Assembly: GCA_947169885.1 (NCBI GenBank)
Contig: CAMVRM010000019.1
Location: 1 to 52,737, forward strand
Reading direction: 5' to 3'
From: an uncultured Ruminococcus sp.
GTDB taxonomy: Bacteria; Bacillota; Clostridia; Oscillospirales; Ruminococcaceae
DNA: 52,737 nucleotides
Part shown: positions 35,110-44,748 of the stretch, one piece after another
How positions within the stretch are numbered: position 1 is the stretch's first letter
Layout of the letters: each line of letters opens with the position of its first letter
Translations under genes and position numbers: made by a program
The notes under the pieces: generated by a model
The model's database searches: none
Told to the model about the DNA's origin: nothing
The model's input: the letters and a program-made list of their open reading frames with translations, nothing else

Positions 35110-35138
35110 TTGACAAATAAAAAGCAGTTTGATATAAT
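35110..35138 (+). promoter_or_regulatory. Promoter of the LacI-type regulator gene
   Basis: TTGACA (35110-35115), 17-bp spacer, TATAAT (35133-35138): perfect consensus with no operator-like palindrome beside it. Confidence 0.9.
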
Positions 35139-35183
35139 TCATATTAAACATATATGAAAAGCGTAAAATAAGGCGGTGAAGAA

Positions 35184-36257
35184 ATGTCACTGAAAAAAAT
35201 AGCCGAAATGACAGGCGTGTCGGTGTCGACAGTCGGGCGCATACTCAGCGACCCGAACCATAAATGTTCATCTGAGGACGTGAAAAAACGTGTGCTGGAA
35301 GCCGCCCGAGAGATAAACTATATCCCGAATCTCAGCGCCCGTGCGCTCAAAACGGGCAGCAGAAACGATGAGAAGATCTATCGCATCGACATTCTGCTGA
35401 CAGGCGCTTCACATGAACTGTCCGATCCGTTTTATGACGAACTGCTCATGATACTCGAAAAGGAACTCCGCAGCAACAGCTGTATAATCGGGAGCGTGAA
35501 CCGAAAAGCTGAATTTTCGGACGAAAGAACCGGAAGAAGTGACAAGCTTGTTGGCTTGACGAACGAACTTTACCCCGAGAACGGTCAGCACTCGGACGGA
35601 CTGGTGATAATCGGCAAGGTCACAGCTAAGGCTATGAAGCTTCTGCGTCAGCGGACGAAAAATATTGTCTCGATAAACCGCAGTTCGGCTGACCACGAAT
35701 CGGACGAGGTTTTGTGCGACGGCAGCAGGATCGCTCAGACTGCCGTTGCTTATCTCGTCAAGCTGGGTCACACCAAGATAGGCTATGTCGGGAGCTGTCA
35801 CAACGAGTCACGTTTTACAGGTTTTCAGACGGCGCAGATGAACAACCGCATCACGCCCGATATTGATTACATTTTTGATACTCTGCCCAACGAAGCGAAC
35901 GGTATCGCCGCAATGGAGTACTTCTCCTCGCTGGATGACCCGCCAACGGGAATTTACTGCGCAAACGATATTCTCGCAGTCGGTATGCTGGGTGCGCTCA
36001 GCCGCCGCAGGTCAAGGGGCTATATGCCCTCGGTCATCGCAAGCGATGATATTGAAGCGGCGCAATACACAAAACCCATGCTCACAACTATTTCTCTGCC
36101 GAAAACCGAAATGGTGCGGTTTGCACTCATGCTTCTGCTCGACAGGATAAAGGGCGGTCACAGAACTGCCGCACGCATCGAAGTTGACGGCACACTCGTT
36201 ATTCGTGAGAGCTGCCGAACGCTTGGCGAACTCAACGAACCTGAGTATTATATATGA
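35184..36257 (+). CDS. LacI-family transcriptional regulator of the sulfur cluster
   Basis: A 357-residue regulator. Residues 1-50 form the LacI helix-turn-helix and hinge helix (MSLKKIAEMTGVSVSTVGRIL, YIPNLSARALKTG). The rest is a type 1 periplasmic-binding-protein fold with KLGHTKIGYVGS, PTGIYCANDILAVGML and SVIASDDIEAAQYTKP. It stands alone between metY and mccB, both preceded by palindromes TGATAACGTTATCA with the central CG that LacI proteins recognise. It is therefore the obvious candidate to bind them. The ligand is unknown; most family members bind sugars, so control of sulfur genes would be atypical. RBS: AAGGCGGTGAAGAA before the ATG. Confidence 0.88.
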   Translation: MSLKKIAEMTGVSVSTVGRILSDPNHKCSSEDVKKRVLEAAREINYIPNLSARALKTGSRNDEKIYRIDILLTGASHELSDPFYDELLMILEKELRSNSCIIGSVNRKAEFSDERTGRSDKLVGLTNELYPENGQHSDGLVIIGKVTAKAMKLLRQRTKNIVSINRSSADHESDEVLCDGSRIAQTAVAYLVKLGHTKIGYVGSCHNESRFTGFQTAQMNNRITPDIDYIFDTLPNEANGIAAMEYFSSLDDPPTGIYCANDILAVGMLGALSRRRSRGYMPSVIASDDIEAAQYTKPMLTTISLPKTEMVRFALMLLLDRIKGGHRTAARIEVDGTLVIRESCRTLGELNEPEYYI

Positions 36258-36320
36258 TTTATGATTTTTACTGCTGATGTTACTGCATCGGCATTTTTTT
36301 TGTGCGCTTTTCCATGCGCT

Positions 36321-36334
36321 TGATAACGTTGTCA
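36321..36334. promoter_or_regulatory. LacI-type operator copy 4 (mccB region)
   Basis: TGATAACGTTGTCA, one mismatch from the palindrome, followed after three bases by copy 5. Confidence 0.65.
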
Positions 36335-36337
36335 CTG

Positions 36338-36351
36338 TGATACCGTTATCT
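36338..36351. promoter_or_regulatory. LacI-type operator copy 5 (mccB region)
   Basis: TGATACCGTTATCT, two mismatches; its centre is 17 bp from copy 4. Confidence 0.55.
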
Positions 36352-36407
36352 TGCATTTTGATGTCGAAAATCAAATTTAAAATACCGCAAAACAGCAGTA
36401 TTTCGTC

Positions 36408-36421
36408 AGATAACGTTATCA
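36408..36421. promoter_or_regulatory. LacI-type operator copy 6 (mccB region)
   Basis: AGATAACGTTATCA, containing the perfect 12-bp palindrome GATAACGTTATC. Confidence 0.7.
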
Positions 36422-36521
36422 TTCAAATGCTCGGATAAATAGTGTGTTCAAAAGTATTTTCCAACTTGAACTTATTTTTCAGCCCAAAACACCGATTTTT
36501 GCGGCGGTTCGGGAAGAATGC

Positions 36522-36535
36522 TGACAACGTTATCG
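36522..36535. promoter_or_regulatory. LacI-type operator copy 7, proximal (mccB)
   Basis: TGACAACGTTATCG ends exactly 10 bp before the -35 box, the same geometry as copy 3 before metY. Confidence 0.7.
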
Positions 36536-36545
36536 CACATTGCCA

Positions 36546-36574
36546 TTGACGAAACGGCGTTTATGGTGTATCAT
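36546..36574 (+). promoter_or_regulatory. Promoter of the mccBA-nitrogenase-like operon
   Basis: TTGACG (36546-36551), 17-bp spacer, TATCAT (36569-36574). Confidence 0.75.
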
Positions 36575-36617
36575 GAATACATACCAATCAAATAGGAAAA
36601 ATATGAAAGGAAAGTGA

Positions 36618-37781
<1,164 letters not shown>

Positions 37782-37782
37782 A

Positions 37783-38688
37783 ATGCTTTATGAAAATATG
37801 CACGAGCTTATCGGGCACACACCGCTCGTAAGGCTCAGGAATATGGGGGTCTCCCCCGAAGTAGAAATTTATGCGAAACTGGAAATGTACAATCCCTCGG
37901 GAAGCGTTAAAGACCGCATCGGAGAATATATGATAGCCGCTGCGGAACGTGAGGGAAAGCTGAAAAAAGGCGGTACGATAATCGAAGCCACCGCAGGCAA
38001 CACGGGACTTGGCATTGCATTCGCAGCACTTAACAAAGGTTACAGAGTGATATTCGCAGTCCCCACAAAATTTTCTGCGGAAAAGCAGGCACTCATGCGT
38101 GCGCTGGGTGCAGAGGTCATAAATACTCCCCGTGAGGAGGGAATGCTGGGCGCAGTCAGAAAAGCTGAGGAACTGAAAAGTCAGATACCCGATTCAGTCT
38201 CGCTGGGGCAGTTCACCAATCCGAACAATCCGCTTGCTCATTACGAAACAACGGGCAGGGAGATATGGGAGGACATCGGCGGCAGAGTAACGCATCTTGT
38301 GGCAGGCGCAGGCAGCGGCGGAACTTACACAGGCATTGTGAAGTATCTCAAAGAGCATGACCCGAAAGTGCAGGGCGTTCTCGCTGACCCTGAGGGTTCG
38401 ACTATCGGCGGCGGAGAGCATTTCGACTATAACATCGAGGGCATCGGAAACGACTTTATCCCCGACACCATGGACATGGCGCTTGTTGACAGCGTTATTA
38501 AAGTGAACGATAAGGAAGCGTTCCATGCGGTAAGAGAGCTTGCAAAACATGAAGGGATAATCGCAGGCTCGTCCTCGGGAGCGGCTATGTCAGCGGCGTT
38601 AAAGCTTGCAAGCCGACTTGAAAAGGGCGTTATAGTCGCAGTTTTCCCCGACCGTGGCGACCGCTATTTCAGCACAGGACTCTTTTGA
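37783..38688 (+). CDS. mccA: Cystathionine beta-synthase / cysteine synthase family enzyme (MccA-like)
   Basis: A 301-residue fold-type II PLP enzyme with the PLP lysine K43 in SGSVKDRI, phosphate loop GAGSGGTYTG and C-terminal GSSSGAA. The asparagine loop reads EATAGNTG, as in MccA (YrhA), whereas CysK usually has EPTSGNTG. This favours condensation of O-acetylserine or serine with homocysteine to cystathionine. With MccB it would complete reverse transsulfuration from methionine sulfur to cysteine. It is translationally coupled to mccB. A hairpin-forming spacer of 114 bp separates it from the next gene. A plain cysteine synthase cannot be excluded. Confidence 0.82.
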   Translation: MLYENMHELIGHTPLVRLRNMGVSPEVEIYAKLEMYNPSGSVKDRIGEYMIAAAEREGKLKKGGTIIEATAGNTGLGIAFAALNKGYRVIFAVPTKFSAEKQALMRALGAEVINTPREEGMLGAVRKAEELKSQIPDSVSLGQFTNPNNPLAHYETTGREIWEDIGGRVTHLVAGAGSGGTYTGIVKYLKEHDPKVQGVLADPEGSTIGGGEHFDYNIEGIGNDFIPDTMDMALVDSVIKVNDKEAFHAVRELAKHEGIIAGSSSGAAMSAALKLASRLEKGVIVAVFPDRGDRYFSTGLF

Positions 38689-38802
38689 AATAAGAAATAA
38701 GAGTTAAGAAAGAAGAAAGATAAGAGATAATAAGCGTTCAGCGTGAGCAATGCTTTCTTATTTATAATTTATAATTTCTTATCTAATAAAAGTGGTGGTT
38801 TT

Positions 38803-39174
38803 ATGATATACAGAGTGGCTTTTGCGAGCAGTGACGGAGTGAGAGTTGACAGTCATTTCGGGTCTGCGGAGCGGTTTTATATCGCTGAACTTGATACCGA
38901 TAAACTTGACTGCGAGATAGTCGGGCATATTGACGCTCGTCCGCCTTGTCACGGCGGCTGGCACGAAGTCTCGAAGTTCGGGGCGGTGCTTGAAGCGCTG
39001 GGAGATGTTTCGGCGATAGTTGCTCAGCGGGTAGGACCGGGAGCAAGGGATTTTATCAAAGACAGCGGAAAGGCTGTATATCAGATACCGCTTGATATTG
39101 AGCAGGCTGTCTGTCTGCTTATGGAAGAAAAACAATGGGAGGTTGACAAATGGCGATCTCATACGAAGAACTGA
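38803..39174 (+). CDS. NifX/NafY-like cofactor-binding protein (dinitrogenase iron-molybdenum cofactor family)
   Basis: I start at ATG 38803, where the conserved domain begins and GGTGG lies upstream; this gives 123 residues. The fold is the NifX/NifB-C type (PF02579): MIYRVAFASSDGVRVDSHFGSAERFYI at the N-terminus, then IVAQRVGPGARDFIKDSGKAVY. The family binds iron-sulfur cofactor precursors and hands them on during nitrogenase cofactor assembly. It overlaps the NifB-like gene by 25 bp, so the two are coupled and may act together, much as NifX is fused to NifB in many diazotrophs. The insert PPCHGGWHE with one Cys and two His could bind metal. Confidence 0.82.
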   Translation: MIYRVAFASSDGVRVDSHFGSAERFYIAELDTDKLDCEIVGHIDARPPCHGGWHEVSKFGAVLEALGDVSAIVAQRVGPGARDFIKDSGKAVYQIPLDIEQAVCLLMEEKQWEVDKWRSHTKN

Positions 39175-40031
39175 CGACTAAGCACCCCTGCTTTGCAAGA
39201 GACGGCAAAAACGGCGGCGGACGGATACATCTTCCGATAAGCCCCAGCTGTAACATTGAATGCAGGTTCTGCGAGCGCAGTTTTAATTCATACGAAGTAC
39301 GTCCGGGAGTGAGCCGAACGGTCATCACGCCCGAAGAAGCCGCCGAAGCGATAACAAGAGCGCTCGATGTCTGTCCCGAGATACACGTTGCAGGCATCGC
39401 AGGACCGGGGGACACGCTCGCAAGTCCGAACGCTCTGCAAACTTTTCGGCTTATAAAAGAGCAGTTTCCGCAGCTTGTCAAGTGCATGAGCACTAACGGA
39501 CTTCTGCTTGCGGAAAAAGCGCAGGAAGTCATCGAAGTCGGGATAGATTCCCTCACGGTAACAGTGAACGCCGTTGACCCCGAGATAGAAGCCAAACTTA
39601 ATGACGGCATCTATTGGCACGGCAGACATTACACGGGCGTTGAAGCGGCAGAGATACTTATTTCTCAGCAGATCGAAGGAATAAGGCTCGTGAGTGAAGC
39701 AGGCATGACCGTCAAGGTGAATACGGTGCTTGTTCCCGACATAAATTCGGAGCATATCGAAGAAATAGCAAGAACAGTGGCAGAAGCAGGTGCGAGCATC
39801 TATAACATCATACCGCTTATCCCTCAGCACAAGCTGAAAGACTGCCGTGAACCTGACTGCATGGAACTCGAACGTGCGATACTCAGAGCCTCGAAATACA
39901 TCGACGTTTTCAGGCACTGTCAGCGATGCCGTGCAGATGCGGTGGGCATTCCCGGGGGAAAGGACTACGGCGGCGAGATATACGCAAACTTGCAGAGACT
40001 GTCACGCAAGGACACTTTCTCACACGGTTGA
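39150..40031 (+). CDS. NifB-like radical-SAM protein (nitrogenase-type cofactor synthesis)
   Basis: A 293-residue stand-alone NifB core. The radical-SAM motif is C34-x3-C38-x2-C41 (SCNIECRFC). HPCFARDG at the start (C14) and the C-terminal HCQRCRADAVG (C257, C260) supply the ligands that hold the K-cluster precursors in NifB. Other NifB blocks are VAGIAGPGDTLASP, CMSTNGLLL and TVLVPDINSEH. NifB fuses two [4Fe-4S] units with a carbide and extra sulfur into the 8Fe NifB-co, so the adjacent NifDK-like enzyme very likely carries a NifB-co-derived cofactor. This separates it from light-independent protochlorophyllide reductase and CfbCD-type relatives, which need no NifB. The NifX domain usually fused to NifB is supplied by the overlapping upstream gene. 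Confidence 0.93.
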   Translation: MAISYEELTTKHPCFARDGKNGGGRIHLPISPSCNIECRFCERSFNSYEVRPGVSRTVITPEEAAEAITRALDVCPEIHVAGIAGPGDTLASPNALQTFRLIKEQFPQLVKCMSTNGLLLAEKAQEVIEVGIDSLTVTVNAVDPEIEAKLNDGIYWHGRHYTGVEAAEILISQQIEGIRLVSEAGMTVKVNTVLVPDINSEHIEEIARTVAEAGASIYNIIPLIPQHKLKDCREPDCMELERAILRASKYIDVFRHCQRCRADAVGIPGGKDYGGEIYANLQRLSRKDTFSHG

Positions 40032-40070
40032 TATAAAATAAATAACAAAAGAAAAATATGAAAGAGGTAA

Positions 40071-40934
<864 letters not shown>

Positions 40935-41050
40935 AATAAGAAATTAGAAATAAGAAAGAAGAAAAAAGGTGCGCCTTTGGCGATATTAAAAAATGAGGCG
41001 GACACCTTATTTCTTAATTCCTATTTCTTATTTTAAAAAAAGAGAGGTCA
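40935..41050 (+). repeat. Palindromic AT-rich spacer between NifH- and NifD-like genes
   Basis: GAAATAAGAAATTAGAAATAAGAA at the left faces CTTATTTCTTAATTCCTATTTCTTATTTT at the right, and AAGGTG faces CACCTT inside, so the transcript can form a hairpin of about 100 bases. Similar sequence families flank 38689-38802. It could act as a processing or stability element that favours nifH-like mRNA, which is inference. Confidence 0.55.
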
Positions 41051-41054
41051 TAAT

Positions 41055-42521
41055 ATGAGTAAAGTTAATTTAAGCATTCCCGAGGTCGAGATACGTGAGA
41101 TACGTCTGGGTTCGATCACGGGATTTCAGGGAACAGCTAAGGAACTTGTTGAAGCCTGTTCGGGCTGCGGAAAACTGAAAGACAAAAACCGCTCTTTCAG
41201 TCAGTGTCTGGGCTGCGGAACTTCAAACGCCGCCTGCACACTTACACTTATTCAGGACGCAGCTATCATTTCGCACGGTCCTGTCGGATGTTCCACCTGT
41301 CTGCACGAGTTCGCTTTCACCTATCGTGTGAACGCTTATTTAAGACAGCTGGAACACCCCACACAGAGAAAGATATTCTCCACGAACTTAGAGGAAAAAG
41401 ACACTATCTACGGCGGCGCTAAAAAGCTCGATTCGGCGATACACGAGGTATTTAAGCGTGCAAAGCCGAAAGCGATATTCGTCATAACCACCTGTGCGGC
41501 AGGCATCATCGGTGATGACGTTGAAAGCGTTACCAACAACGCCGAAAAGGAACTGGGCATTCCCGTTGTGGCGGTGTTCTGCGAGGGCTTCCGCTCAAAG
41601 ATGTGGACATCGGGCTTTGATGCAGGCTATCACGGCATTGCACGAAAGATAATCAAGCCTGCAAGACAAAAGCGCAATATCATCAACGTGATAAACTTCT
41701 GGGGCAGTGATGTTTTCAGAGAGTGGTTCGGCGAACTGGGTTATGAACCAAACTACATAACGCCGTTCTCAACAGTCGACAGCCTGAGTTATTCCAGTGA
41801 AGCGGCGCTGACCGTTCAGGCTTGCTCAACGCTGGGAAGTTATCTCGGTGCGGCTCTGGAACAGTCGTTCGGCGTTCCCGAGATACGCAATTCGCCCCCC
41901 TACGGCATCGCACAGACTGACCGCTGGTTCAGGGAACTGGGTCAGATACTTGGCAAGGAACAGGAAGTGGAGGAACTTCTCGCACGCAAGAAAGCGGAGT
42001 ATCTGCCGAAGATCGAAGCGCTCCGTGAAAAGCTGAAAGGCAAGACGGCTTATGTCACGGCAGGTGCATCTCACGGTCATTCACTTCTAGCACTTCTGAA
42101 AGAGTTGGGCATGGAGACGCAGGGTGCAGCGATATTCCACCACGATCCCGAGTATGACAACGAGGACGAGCGTGCCGACACATTAAAGCACACTGTTACA
42201 GACTACGGCGATGTTCCGAACTACAACGTCTGCAACAAGCAGGAGTTTGAGCTTGTGAACGTCCTCAACCGCATCAAGCCCGACATTCTGCTTGCACGTC
42301 ACGGCGGCATGACCCTGTGGGGCGCAAAGCTGGGTATCCCGTCACTGCTTATCGGCGATGAGCATTTCGGCATGGGATATGAGGGCTTAGTGGCATACGG
42401 CGAGCGCATTCTGGAAACTATCGAGAATGACGAATTTGTAAAGAACCTTTCTAAGCACTCCTCCAACCCCTATACAAAATGGTGGCTTGAACAAGAACCG
42501 TATACTTTCCTCGGAAAGTGA
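41055..42521 (+). CDS. NifD-like catalytic subunit, probable methylthio-alkane reductase alpha subunit
   Basis: A 488-residue nitrogenase component 1 protein. The three P-cluster cysteines are visible: C61 (AACTLTL), C79 (HGPVGCSTC) and C147 (TTCAAGIIGDD). C257 (LTVQACSTLGSYL) aligns with the cofactor-ligating Cys275 of A. vinelandii NifD. At the place of His442 my alignment (GMGYEGLVAYG with PYHGFDGFAIF) gives M440, with H437 three residues before. Residues such as Q191 and H195 of NifD have no clear counterparts, so N2 fixation is unlikely. Context (NifB, MetY, MccA/B) fits methylthio-alkane reductase, which splits methyl thioethers into methanethiol and a hydrocarbon. RBS: AAAGAGAGGTC. The assignment to MAR is inference; the nitrogenase-superfamily call is secure. 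Confidence 0.88.
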   Translation: MSKVNLSIPEVEIREIRLGSITGFQGTAKELVEACSGCGKLKDKNRSFSQCLGCGTSNAACTLTLIQDAAIISHGPVGCSTCLHEFAFTYRVNAYLRQLEHPTQRKIFSTNLEEKDTIYGGAKKLDSAIHEVFKRAKPKAIFVITTCAAGIIGDDVESVTNNAEKELGIPVVAVFCEGFRSKMWTSGFDAGYHGIARKIIKPARQKRNIINVINFWGSDVFREWFGELGYEPNYITPFSTVDSLSYSSEAALTVQACSTLGSYLGAALEQSFGVPEIRNSPPYGIAQTDRWFRELGQILGKEQEVEELLARKKAEYLPKIEALREKLKGKTAYVTAGASHGHSLLALLKELGMETQGAAIFHHDPEYDNEDERADTLKHTVTDYGDVPNYNVCNKQEFELVNVLNRIKPDILLARHGGMTLWGAKLGIPSLLIGDEHFGMGYEGLVAYGERILETIENDEFVKNLSKHSSNPYTKWWLEQEPYTFLGK

Positions 42522-42529
42522 TTTTCGGG

Positions 42530-42584
42530 ATAACAGATAATGAGCCTTCATTAAAGGCGATACCGTTTCTATTATCTGTTATCT
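42530..42584 (+). repeat. Hairpin between NifD- and NifK-like genes
   Basis: GATAACAGATAAT (42530-42542) and ATTATCTGTTATC (42572-42584) are perfect 13-bp inverted repeats; a second stem, GCCTT/AAGGC, sits inside. There is no T-run, so it is more likely an mRNA structure than a terminator. Confidence 0.6.
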
Positions 42585-42631
42585 ATCAACTATCATCTTT
42601 TAAATATATCAGTATAAAGGAGAAAATACTT

Positions 42632-43972
42632 ATGTCCGGACTTATAGAGCAAGAGCGTTACACCTGTGCGATCGGTGCATTGCAGACGGTGGTCGCTATA
42701 CCGAGAGCCGTTCCGATACTTCATTCGGGTCCAGGCTGCGGAGTAATGATAAAGGGTTTTTTCGAGCGTTCGGCAGGCTATGCAGGCGGCGAGACTGCAC
42801 CTTGTACGAATTTCAGCGAAAAGGAAGTCGTGTTCGGCGGAACTGACAGACTGCGCAATATCATCAAGAACACCTACAAGGTGCTTGACACCGACTTGCA
42901 GGTCGTAGTTACGGGCTGTACAGCAGGCATCGTGGGTGACGATGTGGCAAGCGTTACCGATGAGTTTCTTTACGAAGAGGACAGACCGATAGTCCACGTT
43001 GAAACCTCGGGCTTCAAGTCGAACAACTATGTTTCGCACTCGGCAGTCGTAAATGCCATAATCGACCAGTATGTCAGCCGTTTCGAGGACGATAATCCTG
43101 CACGCAGCGATAAGAATTTAGTAAACGTCATCGCTTCTATCCCTTATCAGGATCAGTTCTGGAAAGGCAATCTCAAAGAGTACAAGCGCCTTATCGAGGG
43201 CTTGGGACTTAAAGCGAACATTCTTTTCGGACCTCATTCGGGCGGCGTTAAGGAGTGGCAGACGATACCGAAAGCCAACTTCAACGTGTTCATTTCCCCG
43301 TGGTACGGCGAGCCTATCGTGAAGAATCTGGAACGCCGTTACAAACAGCCGTTCTACCGTTTTGGCTATATGCCTATCGGTGCGAACGAGACAACACGTT
43401 TCCTGAACGGTTTGCTGGAATATGCGCTGGAACAGGGAGCGGAGATAGACGAGCGCAGGGCAAGGGCGTTTATCGCCGAGGAAGAAAAGGCTTACTATGA
43501 GGAGCTTGACAACCTTGCAACATTCCTGCTGGAGTTCCGTTACGGTCTGCCGAGTTATGTTCATATTCTTCACGATGCAGGCTATGTGACAGGCTTAACG
43601 AGATTTCTGCTTCACGAAACGGGTCTTGTGCCGAAGGAGCAGTTCATAGTCGACAACGTTCCGAAAAAGTATCAGGAGCAGATCGAAGCGGACATAAAGT
43701 CCACATCTGACAAGCGTGAGATACCTGTTTATTTTGATTCTGATGCAGGCGCAATGCAGGACGTTATCAGAGGGCTTTCACACAAGGGCAGAGGTCTTAT
43801 CATGGGAAGCGGCTGGGACAAGGAGCTTGCAGGCGAGATAGATGCAGACTTCCTGTCGATAGCCTGTCCGACACCTTACCGCATAGTGCTGACCACGAAT
43901 TATGTTGGCTACACGGGCGGTCTGCGTGTGATAGAGGACATCTACAACACAGCTTTGGCAAGCTATAAATAA
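42632..43972 (+). CDS. NifK-like subunit, probable methylthio-alkane reductase beta subunit
   Basis: The real start is ATG 42632, eight bases after AAAGGAG; upstream in-frame codons translate the hairpin. The 446-residue protein has the NifK-type P-cluster cysteines C12 (YTCAIGALQ), C36 (HSGPGCG) and C96 (VTGCTAGIVGDD), and the APCTNFSEKEVVFGG block. It is shorter than NifK (about 520 residues) because it lacks the N-terminal extension that clamps NifD, as in nitrogenase-like relatives. It should form an alpha2beta2 tetramer with the preceding gene product and share the P-cluster at the interface. Confidence 0.9.
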   Translation: MSGLIEQERYTCAIGALQTVVAIPRAVPILHSGPGCGVMIKGFFERSAGYAGGETAPCTNFSEKEVVFGGTDRLRNIIKNTYKVLDTDLQVVVTGCTAGIVGDDVASVTDEFLYEEDRPIVHVETSGFKSNNYVSHSAVVNAIIDQYVSRFEDDNPARSDKNLVNVIASIPYQDQFWKGNLKEYKRLIEGLGLKANILFGPHSGGVKEWQTIPKANFNVFISPWYGEPIVKNLERRYKQPFYRFGYMPIGANETTRFLNGLLEYALEQGAEIDERRARAFIAEEEKAYYEELDNLATFLLEFRYGLPSYVHILHDAGYVTGLTRFLLHETGLVPKEQFIVDNVPKKYQEQIEADIKSTSDKREIPVYFDSDAGAMQDVIRGLSHKGRGLIMGSGWDKELAGEIDADFLSIACPTPYRIVLTTNYVGYTGGLRVIEDIYNTALASYK

Positions 43973-44246
43973 TTCCTCGGGTTCTCGGGGTCCTCGGGCG
44001 GACGGGTCCTCGGGCGGACGGCTCATATCCCTCGCACGTAAGTTTGAGATAGACGTTAATTTGTGCGGCTCGGGGCTTTCATTTGATATGGGCTTTTGGT
44101 TTATTTTGGGTAGGCGTTTTTCGTCTGATATGGGCTTTTGGTTTATTATGTGTTGACGTTTTTTCGTCAGGGTAAATTATATATAAATGGGCGGGCTTGT
44201 CTCGCCTGTTTCTTTATAACGACAAATATAAGAACGGAGTGATATA
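43973..44246 (+). other. Spacer with two direct repeats before the second NifX-like gene
   Basis: GGTCCTCGGGCGGACGG is repeated in tandem at about 43989-44021. GATATGGGCTTTTGGTTTATT occurs twice at about 44086-44106 and 44127-44147. A weak promoter (TTGACG at 44153, TATATA at 44178) may serve the next gene. Confidence 0.4.
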
Positions 44247-44573
44247 ATGGCAAGGATAGCGATAGCAACAAGTGACGGCTACACGGTCAATGAGCATTTC
44301 GGGCAGGCAAAGTTCTTCCGTGTGTATGAGCTTGACGGCGGCGGTCACAGTTTTCTTGATGTGCGTGATGCGGTGGCAGCCTGTCAGCAGTCGCTGGGTC
44401 ACGACACAACACGCTTTGACAAGATCATCGAACTGCTCTCCGACTGCGATGCACTGCTTGTCAACAAGATAGGCGAGGGTGCGGCGGCGTATCTCATAAG
44501 CCGTGGAGTGCGTGTGTTCGAGGTCAGCGGAACTATTGATGCAGTTTTAGATAAGCTGGCTGAACAGTTTTAA
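44247..44573 (+). CDS. Second NifX-like cofactor-binding protein
   Basis: A 108-residue protein of the same PF02579 family as 38803-39174: MARIAIATSDGYTVNEHFGQAKFFRVYEL at the start and ALLVNKIGEGAAAYLISRGVRVFEV further on. The central insert AACQQSLGHD holds one Cys and one His. Two family members flanking one set of structural genes suggest separate roles, for example one carrying NifB-co and the other a maturing cofactor. It follows the NifK-like gene by 274 bp and ends the cluster. RBS: AACGGAGTGATATA. Confidence 0.82.
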   Translation: MARIAIATSDGYTVNEHFGQAKFFRVYELDGGGHSFLDVRDAVAACQQSLGHDTTRFDKIIELLSDCDALLVNKIGEGAAAYLISRGVRVFEVSGTIDAVLDKLAEQF

Positions 44574-44584
44574 TAACCGATGAT

Positions 44585-44621
44585 AAAAGTTCGGGATGCA
44601 AATGCTTTCCGAACTTTTTTT
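44585..44621 (+). terminator. Terminator of the nitrogenase-like cluster
   Basis: AAAAGTTCGG pairs with CCGAACTTTT around a 13-base loop and continues into a run of T. Confidence 0.85.
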
Positions 44622-44655
44622 ATATAACAAAATACGAAAAAGTGTTAATAGCCTA

Positions 44656-44684
44656 TTGCAATTATTGTACTTTTGGTGTATAAT
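44656..44684 (+). promoter_or_regulatory. Promoter of the GGDEF gene
   Basis: TTGCAA (44656-44661), 17-bp spacer, TATAAT (44679-44684). Confidence 0.7.
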
Positions 44685-44748
44685 ATAAATAGTTATATTC
44701 ACTAAAATTTAAAGATTATTATAAAAAATCACAAAGGAGTGTCTGAAT

